Shown piece after piece: positions 57,389 through 64,000 of a stretch of 64,000 nucleotides of DNA; within the stretch, counting starts at the first letter, position 1, and each line of letters starts with the position of its first letter. Where the stretch lies: positions 1 to 64,000 of the forward strand of contig NZ_JAPDDP010000009.1 in assembly GCF_027587195.1 (NCBI RefSeq), given 5' to 3'. The notes beneath the pieces are model-generated. The model did not search any database and was not told the DNA's origin. It saw only the letters and a list, made by a program, of their open reading frames with translations. The DNA comes from Solirubrobacter phytolaccae. GTDB lineage: Bacteria; Actinomycetota; Thermoleophilia; Solirubrobacterales; Solirubrobacteraceae. Position numbers and translations under genes: made by a program.

Positions 57389-60300
57389 ATGAGGATGAGA
57401 TGGAAGGCGGCGGCGCTGACCGCCGCGTTGCTGGGCATGAGCGCCACACCGGCGGCCGCGCAGACGCCGCGCTTCGACGTGCTCGTGTTCTCGAAGACGA
57501 CCGGGTTCCGGCACACGGACGCGATCGACGCCGGCAAGGCCGGCATCCAGGCGATGGGCACGGCGCAGAACTTCAACGTGACCGTGACCGAGGACGCCAC
57601 GCAGTTCACGGACGCGAACCTGCGCCCGTACGAGGTCGTCGTGATGCTGCACCCGGACGGCGAGGGCATCCTCACCGCCAACCAGCGCACCGCGTTCGAG
57701 CGCTGGTACCAGCGCGGCAAGGGCCTCGTCGGCATCCACGCCGCGGCCAACGCCGACCGCGACTGGGAGTGGATGAAGGAGGCGCGCGGCGGCTCGTTGT
57801 TCAACAACCACCCGGCGATCCAGCAGGCGACGGTCAACATCGTCGACGGCAATCACCCCGCTACGCAGGGGATTCCGACCAACTGGGCGCGCACGGACGA
57901 GTGGTACAACTTCACCGCCGAGCCGCAGGGCGTCAAGGTCCTGGCCAAGCTCGACGAGGGCACCTACAACGAGGAGGACGGCACGGCCGAGGCCGACGAC
58001 CACCCGATCGTGTGGTGCTCGAACTTCGACCGCGGGCGCTCGTTCTACACCGCGCTCGGGCACTCCGGCACGGCCTGGCAGGAGCCCGACTATCGCAAGC
58101 ACATCCTCGGCGCGATCGAGTGGGCGGCAGGCGCCGCGCCCGGCGACTGCGGGACGCCGCGCGACGGCACCCCGACCGACGCGTCCTTCGACAAGGTCAC
58201 GCTCGACGACAACACCGAGAACCCGATGGAGATCGCCATCGCGCCCGGTGGCAACGTCTACTACGTCGAGCTCGCCGGCAAGGTCAAGTACTACAACGCG
58301 ACCACGCGCTCGGTGCGCACCGTCGGCACGATCCCCGTGCACCGCGGCAACGAGAACGGCCTGCTCGGCATCGCGCTCGATCCGGGCTTCGCGACCAACA
58401 AGTGGATCTACCTCTTCTACAGCGCGCCGTCGCCCGAGGAGCAGCACGTCTCGCGCTTCACGATCGGCGCCAACGGCAACGTCGACCTCGCCTCGGAGAA
58501 GGTGCTGCTGAAGATCCCGCACCAGCGGATCGTCTGCTGCCACTCCGCGGGCTCGATGACGTTCGGCCCCGGCGGGCTGCTGCACATCTCCACCGGCGAC
58601 GACACCGAGCACTCGCAGTCGCAGGGCTACAACCCGATCGACGACGACGTGATCCGCAACAACGCGGGGGACAACCCGGACGCCGACCGCGCGTATGACG
58701 CGCGCCGCACCTCCGGCAACACGAACGACCTGCGCGGCAAGATCCTGCGCATCAAGCCCGAGGCCGACGGCACGTACTCGATCCCGGCCGGCAACCTGTT
58801 CCCGCCCTTCCAGTCGGACCCGGCGAAGACCAAGCCCGAGATCTACACGATGGGCCACCGCAACCCGTTCCGGATCGCGGTCGACCAGCAGACGGGCTGG
58901 GTCTACAACGGCGAGGTCGGCCCCGACGCGAACGCGGAGAACGCGAACCGCGGCTCACGCGGCTACGACGAGCTCAACCAGATCCGCCAGGCCGGGAACA
59001 TGGGCTGGCCGTACTGCATCGCCGACAACAAGGCCTACCGCGACTGGACGTTCCCGAGCGGCCCGGCGGGCGAGACGTTCGACTGCGCAGGTGGCCCGAA
59101 CAACACCTCCAACTACAACACCGGCCTCGCCAAGACGCCGCCCGCGACGGGCGCGCTGCTGTGGTGGCCGTACTCGCCGTACCCGACCGGCTTCCCGTGG
59201 GCGACCGGCCCGACGGCGATCCCGACCGGCAGCGGCCGCACCGCGATCGCCGGCCCGACCTACCACTTCAACGAGGGCACGAGCTCCGACACGAAGCTGC
59301 CCGCCTTCTACGACAAGAAGGTCTTCTTCGCCGACTGGTCGCGCGACTGGATCGCGACGCTGACGCTCGACGCGCAGGGCAAGCCCGCCGAGGTCCGCCG
59401 CTTCATGCCCAATGCCGACTTCCGGCACCCGCAGGACATCGAGATGGGTCCCGACGGCACGCTGTACGTGCTCGAGTGGGGCCGTGACTTCAACTACGCC
59501 GGCTCGGGCATCAACCCCGACTCGGGCCTGTACCGGATCGACTACGTCAAGGGCTCGCGCACGCCGGTCGCCAAGGCCAGCGTGGACAAGGACTCGGGCA
59601 CGACGCCGCTGACGGCGACGTTCTCGAGCGCCGGCTCCGAGGACCCGGACGGCGACGCGCTCACCTACGCGTGGGACTTCGGCGACGGCTCGGCCACGTC
59701 GACGGCCGCGAACCCGACGCACACGTTCACGACCGGTGGCACGTTCACCGTGCAGCTGACCGTCACCGACAGCTCCGGCAAGTCGGGCACCTCGTCCGTG
59801 CTCGTCACGGTCGGCAACACGCGCCCGACGGTCACGCTCGACCTCCCGCAGGGCGGCGTCTACGGCTGGGGTGACGAGCTCGCCTACAAGGTCACGGTCT
59901 CCGACCCGGAGGACGGGACGATCGACTGCTCGAAGGTCGTCGTCTCGCCCGGCATCTTCCACGACGAGGGCGGCAACGCCCACGTGCACCCGGGCGTGAA
60001 CAAGACCGGCTGCGAAGGCACGATCCAGGTCGAGCAGGAGTCCGGCCACGAGAAGAGCGCCAACATCGCGCTCGTCCTCACGGCCACCTACCTCGACAAC
60101 GGCGCGCCCAACTCGACGCCGCTCGAAGGCGCGACCACACGGCGCCTGAACCCGAAGGAGATCCAGGCCGAGCACTTCACCGGCCAGACCGGCACGACCA
60201 CGGTCGACAGCACGTCGGCGGAGGGCGGCCGGCGCGTCGCGCTCGACCCCGGCGACGCGGTGTACTTCGAGCCCGTCTCGCTGAAGGGCATCACCCGCGT

Positions 60301-62743
60301 GCGCGTGCGCTACGCGTCGGCCGGCGCCGGCGGGCTGGCCGAGTTCCGGCTCGACTCGCCGACCGGCCCGCTCGTCGGTACGGCCGACCTGACGGCCAGC
60401 GGCGGCGCGTCGACCGCGAAGACGGTGACCGCGACGCTCACGCCGCCGGACGACGCCAGCCACAAGCTGTACGTGGTCGGCGCGGCGCGCACGGGCGGCC
60501 CGACGAGCGCGCTGTACGAGCTCGACCAGCTGACGTTCTCCGGCAAGGGCATCGCGGCCAACGCGGCGCCCGAGGTGTCGATCACCGCGGACGCGGTCAG
60601 CGGCGTCGCGCCGTTCCCGGTGACGTTCACGGGCAACGTGCTCGACCCGGAGGGTGCGGCGCTCACGTACGCGTGGGACTTCGACTCCAACGGCACGGTC
60701 GACGCGACCACCAAGGACGCGAGCCACGTCTACGCCGCGATCGGGTCCTACACCGCGACGCTGACCGCGACGGACGCGGGCGGCAAGCACCAGAGGGCGA
60801 CGATCCGGATCGACGCGACCGCCGCGGTGGCGGCGTGCCCGGCCGACGACGACTTCGTCGGCTCCGCGCTCAACCGCGACAAGTGGACCGTCGTGCGGGA
60901 GAACGCGGCGACGATGAACGTCGGCGGCGGCTCGCTGAACATCACGTCGGAGAACTTCGACATCCACGCCGGCGCGACGGGGCTGCGCAACCTCGTGCAC
61001 CAGCCGCTCCCGACCTCCGGGCCGTGGACGGCGACGATCAAGGCCAACTGGGACCCGACGACGAACTACAACAACGCCGGCCTGATGGTCTACGGCGACG
61101 ACGCGAACCTGATCAAGGCCGGCATGGTCTACAGCGGCGGCCGGCGCTTCGAGGCGTTCAAGGAGCTGGGCAACACCGCGACGGGCCTCGGCTCGGCCAC
61201 GGGTGTGCTGCCGGCGTCGTTCCCGACCACGTGGTACCTGCGGCTCACGTCCAACGGCACCACGATCCAGCCCGCGTACTCCGCGGACGGGATCACGTGG
61301 ACCAACTACGGCGCCACGACCAACCTGAGCGGGATCACGGCCCCGAAGATCGGCGTCTACGCCACGTCCGCGGCGACCGTGAACCGTGAGCTCAAGGTCG
61401 ACTGGTTCAAGCTCACCACGCCGCAGACGCCGGCGGACGAGTTCGACGGCGCGGGGCTGAACCTGTGCCGCTGGACGGACATCGTGCGCCATGAGCCGGG
61501 CGGCTACACGGTCGCCGACGGCAAGCTCACGCTGCCCGCCGCGCACGGCGACTTCTTCGCCAACGGCGCGAACAACAACCCGAACATGCTTCTGCAGCCG
61601 GCGCCCACCGGGCCCTGGACGATGGAGACGCGGCTCACGTTCAACCCGAACGAGAACTACGAGCAGGCCGGTCTGCTCGTGTACGGCGACGACGCCAACT
61701 ACGTCAAGGCCGACTACGTGTACACCGGCTCGCGCGTCCTCGAGTTCCTCAACGAGACGAACAACACGGCGGCCGGCTTCGACAACGCCGCGAACATCAA
61801 CGGCAAGCCGACGACCGTGAACCTGCGGATCGTCTCGGACGGGACGACGCTGCGCGCGTACTACCGCTTCGACGGCGACGCGGCGTGGACGACGTTCGGC
61901 TCACCGACGGCGCTGTCGATTGCGGGCGCCAACCCCAGGATCGGGCTGTACGCCAACGACAGCAACGCCACCGTGACCACGCGCGACAACGCCGTGTTCG
62001 AGCACTTCCGCATCACCGCGGGCGTGCCCGACACGACGGTGCCGACGTCGGCGGCGACCACCGCCGGCACGGGGCCCGTGACGGTCACGGTGACCGGCGC
62101 GGACGAGGTCGGCGGCTCGGGCCTGGACAAGCTCGAGTACCGGCTGGACGGCGGCGCGTGGACCACCTACGCGGAGCCGGTCGTGGTGAGCGCGGTCGGC
62201 GCGCACACGGTCGAGCACCGGGCGACCGACAAGGCCGGCAACGTCTCTGCGGTCGGGAGCGTGGCCTTCACGATCGCGCCACCGACCACCGGCGAGTCGG
62301 TGCAGGCGAACACCGACCTCACCGGCAGCGTGCCGGGCGTGCTCGCGCTCGCCCTCACCACGCCACCCACGTTCGGGACGTTCACCCCGGGCGTGACCCG
62401 CGACTACACCGCGACCACGCAAGCCCACATCACCTCGAGCGCGGGCGAGGCCAAGCTGACGGTGTCCGACCCCAGCACCGCCCACCCGGGCAAGCTGGTC
62501 AACGGCTCTCTCGCACTGCCGCAAGCGGTGCAGGTCAAGGCCACGAGCGCCCGCGGCGGGACCGGGGTCTTCGCGGCCCTGGGCACCACGAGCGCGCCGA
62601 CCACGCTGCTGACGTACAGCGGCCCGGTCGGCAAGGACACCGCGACGATCGACTTCAAGCAGTCGATCGCTGAGACGGACGACCTGCGTCGCGGCACCTA
62701 CGCCAAGACGCTCACGTTCACCCTGTCGACTACGACCCCGTAG
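57389..62743 (+). CDS. Giant secreted ThuA / sugar-dehydrogenase-like / PKD / DUF1349 protein
   Basis: Encodes 1784 residues. Order: signal peptide (RWKAAALTAALLGMSATPAA); ThuA (about 27-255: VLVFSKTTGFRHTDAI, GLVGIHAAANADRDWEW, GRSFYTALGHSG); soluble-glucose-dehydrogenase-like propeller (about 265-723: IVCCHSAGSMTFGPGGLLHI, NTNDLRGKILRIKP, MGHRNPFRIAVD); PKD (727-809); beta-rich domain (814-920); CBM6-like (924-1052); second PKD (1060-1144); two DUF1349/concanavalin-like domains (1150-1344, 1349-1542, each with Y-x-x-AGL-x-VYGDDAN); an OmpL47-like repeat (1549-1630); and the shared C-terminal domain (1640-1784). It is the last gene of the ROK-flanked operon and probably binds polysaccharide and oxidises released sugar at the cell surface. 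Confidence 0.87.
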   Translation: MRMRWKAAALTAALLGMSATPAAAQTPRFDVLVFSKTTGFRHTDAIDAGKAGIQAMGTAQNFNVTVTEDATQFTDANLRPYEVVVMLHPDGEGILTANQRTAFERWYQRGKGLVGIHAAANADRDWEWMKEARGGSLFNNHPAIQQATVNIVDGNHPATQGIPTNWARTDEWYNFTAEPQGVKVLAKLDEGTYNEEDGTAEADDHPIVWCSNFDRGRSFYTALGHSGTAWQEPDYRKHILGAIEWAAGAAPGDCGTPRDGTPTDASFDKVTLDDNTENPMEIAIAPGGNVYYVELAGKVKYYNATTRSVRTVGTIPVHRGNENGLLGIALDPGFATNKWIYLFYSAPSPEEQHVSRFTIGANGNVDLASEKVLLKIPHQRIVCCHSAGSMTFGPGGLLHISTGDDTEHSQSQGYNPIDDDVIRNNAGDNPDADRAYDARRTSGNTNDLRGKILRIKPEADGTYSIPAGNLFPPFQSDPAKTKPEIYTMGHRNPFRIAVDQQTGWVYNGEVGPDANAENANRGSRGYDELNQIRQAGNMGWPYCIADNKAYRDWTFPSGPAGETFDCAGGPNNTSNYNTGLAKTPPATGALLWWPYSPYPTGFPWATGPTAIPTGSGRTAIAGPTYHFNEGTSSDTKLPAFYDKKVFFADWSRDWIATLTLDAQGKPAEVRRFMPNADFRHPQDIEMGPDGTLYVLEWGRDFNYAGSGINPDSGLYRIDYVKGSRTPVAKASVDKDSGTTPLTATFSSAGSEDPDGDALTYAWDFGDGSATSTAANPTHTFTTGGTFTVQLTVTDSSGKSGTSSVLVTVGNTRPTVTLDLPQGGVYGWGDELAYKVTVSDPEDGTIDCSKVVVSPGIFHDEGGNAHVHPGVNKTGCEGTIQVEQESGHEKSANIALVLTATYLDNGAPNSTPLEGATTRRLNPKEIQAEHFTGQTGTTTVDSTSAEGGRRVALDPGDAVYFEPVSLKGITRVRVRYASAGAGGLAEFRLDSPTGPLVGTADLTASGGASTAKTVTATLTPPDDASHKLYVVGAARTGGPTSALYELDQLTFSGKGIAANAAPEVSITADAVSGVAPFPVTFTGNVLDPEGAALTYAWDFDSNGTVDATTKDASHVYAAIGSYTATLTATDAGGKHQRATIRIDATAAVAACPADDDFVGSALNRDKWTVVRENAATMNVGGGSLNITSENFDIHAGATGLRNLVHQPLPTSGPWTATIKANWDPTTNYNNAGLMVYGDDANLIKAGMVYSGGRRFEAFKELGNTATGLGSATGVLPASFPTTWYLRLTSNGTTIQPAYSADGITWTNYGATTNLSGITAPKIGVYATSAATVNRELKVDWFKLTTPQTPADEFDGAGLNLCRWTDIVRHEPGGYTVADGKLTLPAAHGDFFANGANNNPNMLLQPAPTGPWTMETRLTFNPNENYEQAGLLVYGDDANYVKADYVYTGSRVLEFLNETNNTAAGFDNAANINGKPTTVNLRIVSDGTTLRAYYRFDGDAAWTTFGSPTALSIAGANPRIGLYANDSNATVTTRDNAVFEHFRITAGVPDTTVPTSAATTAGTGPVTVTVTGADEVGGSGLDKLEYRLDGGAWTTYAEPVVVSAVGAHTVEHRATDKAGNVSAVGSVAFTIAPPTTGESVQANTDLTGSVPGVLALALTTPPTFGTFTPGVTRDYTATTQAHITSSAGEAKLTVSDPSTAHPGKLVNGSLALPQAVQVKATSARGGTGVFAALGTTSAPTTLLTYSGPVGKDTATIDFKQSIAETDDLRRGTYAKTLTFTLSTTTP

Positions 62744-62770
62744 GCGACGTAGCTCTCCCCCACAGAGACC

Positions 62771-62798
62771 CGGGCGGCCCGTGCACGCGGGCCGCCCG
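62771..62798 (+). terminator. Perfect hairpin terminating the sugar operon
   Basis: CGGGCGGCCCG at 62771-62781 and its complement at 62788-62798 form an 11-base perfect stem with a six-base loop, 28 bases after the stop of the giant ThuA gene. An AACTTTCTCT stretch follows about six bases later. It is a convincing GC-rich actinobacterial terminator. Confidence 0.7.
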
Positions 62799-62820
62799 TG
62801 GGTGAACTTTCTCTGATCGC

Positions 62821-62850
62821 TTGCGTTGTACTGCGCGTGGCGGAGATAGT
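62821..62850 (+). promoter_or_regulatory. Possible promoter for a leaderless SGNH-hydrolase transcript
   Basis: TTGCGT at 62821-62826, an 18-base spacer and GATAGT at 62845-62850 are followed six bases later by the GTG at 62857. Spacer and -10 hexamer are the same as in the promoter at 36740-36769. With so short a distance the mRNA would start at or next to the start codon. Confidence 0.45.
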
Positions 62851-62856
62851 GGCGAC

Positions 62857-64000
62857 GTGAGCACGTACGTGAGGATCGGGCTTGGCTGCCTGCTGTACGT
62901 GGGCGCGTTCGTCTTGTTCTCGGTCGGCGGGTACGACCGTGACTGGAAGCCGCTGGCGCTTGGTCTGCTCGGATTGGTGGTGGCGACCGGGCTGCTGCAA
63001 CGCGGGCTCGAGCGCGCGCGCAAGGAGGGCAAAGCCCTCGTCCGCGTCCTCGTGCCGGGCGTGATGATCGTGGGCGGCCTGCTCACGAGCGCCGCCTGGT
63101 TGTTCGACTGGTTCGGCGAGCCGACCGGCGGCGTGGGACTGGGCGGCCTGTGCGCGTTCTACCTCGGCGTCGGCCAAGCCGTCACCGAATGGCGCGCGCG
63201 ACCATCGCAGAGTCTCAAGCGCGGGAAGCTGTGGCTGGCAGGGGTCGGCGCAACCGCCCTCGCCGGGTTGGTCGTGACCATCGCGTTCCAGGCGTATGGG
63301 CTGCTCTTCACGGCGCTCGCGATGCTGCTGCTCCCGATCGGGATCACGTTGCTGTCGGAGGACCTGCTTTGGAACGAACTGGTCAAGCCGTGGTGGGCTC
63401 TGGTCGGCGCGGGATCAATCGTCGCGGGGGCGGTGTGCCTGCTCGTGCTCTTCGATGCCACACCGCGCCTCACCCTCGCGATCGTCGGCTTGGCCGTCGT
63501 GCTGATGTGGTTCATCGCCTCGAACACGCAGGCCGACACGCTGCTGGTCGTCGGTCTCATCGCCCTGTTCTGGGTCACGTACCCGACCGGCGAAGCCCCC
63601 GACGACTTCCGTGGGCCGGAGGCCGCCAAGCCCGCGCTCGTAGCCCTGGGCGACTCCTACATGTCGGGCGAGGGCGCCCCGGAGTTCTACGTCCGTACGA
63701 GTGACCCGGCGAAGAACAACGAGTGCAGGCGAGCGCCGACCGCGTACGCAGCCAAAGTCGTGCGCGAAGGGCTAATCGGGATCGACCATCTCGCGTTTCA
63801 CGCATGCTCGGGGGCCGTCGCGGACGAGATCCACGAGAAGGTCAAGTTCAAAGGCGACCCCGTGGACGACGACTGGACCGCAGGTCTCGATCAGCTTGAT
63901 CAGCTGCGAGACGTGCTCGATGAGACGAACGCGCAGGTCCGCTACGTGCTCGTCAGCATCGGCGGCAACGACGCCGGCTTCTCGGACATCGGTACCGCCT
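62857..64000 (+). CDS. Membrane-anchored SGNH/GDSL hydrolase, N-terminal part
   Basis: The 381 codons visible run off the window. Residues 1-250 contain seven or eight hydrophobic helices (RIGLGCLLYVGAFVLFSVGG, LALGLLGLVVATGLL, VPGVMIVGGLLTSAAWLF, and so on). The hydrolase domain begins about 260: LVALGDSYMSGEGAPEF is block I with the nucleophilic Ser, NNECRRAPTAYAAKV follows, and VRYVLVSIGGNDAGFSDIG is block III with Gly-x-Asn-Asp. The Cys in NNECRR and another in AFHACSGA could pair. The family cleaves acyl or acetyl esters of lipids and polysaccharides; here the active site would face outward. The catalytic Asp-His pair lies beyond the window. Confidence 0.75.
   Translation, partial: MSTYVRIGLGCLLYVGAFVLFSVGGYDRDWKPLALGLLGLVVATGLLQRGLERARKEGKALVRVLVPGVMIVGGLLTSAAWLFDWFGEPTGGVGLGGLCAFYLGVGQAVTEWRARPSQSLKRGKLWLAGVGATALAGLVVTIAFQAYGLLFTALAMLLLPIGITLLSEDLLWNELVKPWWALVGAGSIVAGAVCLLVLFDATPRLTLAIVGLAVVLMWFIASNTQADTLLVVGLIALFWVTYPTGEAPDDFRGPEAAKPALVALGDSYMSGEGAPEFYVRTSDPAKNNECRRAPTAYAAKVVREGLIGIDHLAFHACSGAVADEIHEKVKFKGDPVDDDWTAGLDQLDQLRDVLDETNAQVRYVLVSIGGNDAGFSDIGTA

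Noticed and set aside
1-64000. Mobile elements, tRNA or rRNA genes and phage attachment sites
   Set aside because: I found no transposase or integrase protein text, no tRNA-like cloverleaf with a T-loop motif, and no long terminal inverted repeats.

Overview
The window is about 64 kb of very GC-rich, gene-dense bacterial chromosome. Third codon positions are almost all G or C, GTG starts are frequent, and neighbouring genes often share ATGA or GTGA stop/start overlaps. Together with many long exported beta-propeller and PKD proteins, AfsR/BTAD-type regulation, ECF sigma factors and a Pls-type synthetase, this points to an actinobacterium, most plausibly Thermoleophilia/Solirubrobacterales. 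The lineage is an inference from gene content, not a search result. I found no rRNA, tRNA, CRISPR array, insertion sequence or phage module.

Layout. 1-6.7 kb: tail of a gene, a zinc-ribbon protein facing two tiny ORFs, a decayed fragment, secreted proteins, NAD kinase, and a pit / small membrane protein / DUF892 operon. 6.7-10 kb: a large secreted protein with two HtaA haem-binding domains, preceded by a GTTAGGG palindrome. 10-16 kb: a translationally coupled operon on the minus strand encoding a Pls/PosA-type synthetase (A domain, carrier domain, membrane/beta-helix C-terminus), a phosphopantetheinyl transferase and an APC permease. This is the best candidate for an undescribed biosynthetic system. 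16-25 kb: AbiEi/DUF559 protein, exported propellers, a MATE transporter, and a methyltransferase / epimerase / DegT aminotransferase group. 25-33 kb: a giant BTAD-ATPase regulator without a canonical start codon, a divergent methyltransferase, an ECF sigma/anti-sigma pair, an L,D-transpeptidase and a NarL-type regulator. 33-36.7 kb: a truncated MFS transporter, a cysteine-less DsbA-like protein and a PAS histidine kinase with its response regulator.

36.7-44.5 kb is an export operon: a Tat-signal TIM-barrel protein, a membrane-anchored protein, a propeller, a 54-residue TatA, and a 1420-residue ThuA/sugar-dehydrogenase/PKD protein. 44.5-47 kb holds a SulP fragment, an SDR and an unknown protein. 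47-62.7 kb is a second sugar locus centred on a ROK regulator. A UPF0261/PEP-hydrolase-like pair runs one way. The other way run a TIM-barrel epimerase, a Gfo/Idh/MocA oxidoreductase, a complete Liv-type ABC transporter and a 1784-residue ThuA/PKD/DUF1349 protein. A shared sequence motif lies before both arms. The window ends inside a membrane-anchored SGNH hydrolase.

How the parts fit: the two sugar loci share ThuA-dehydrogenase architecture and a C-terminal domain that also ends a third protein, which suggests a common surface apparatus for oxidising or binding extracellular carbohydrate. The ROK-controlled genes would import and process the product. Functions given for whole loci are inferences from family membership and gene order.
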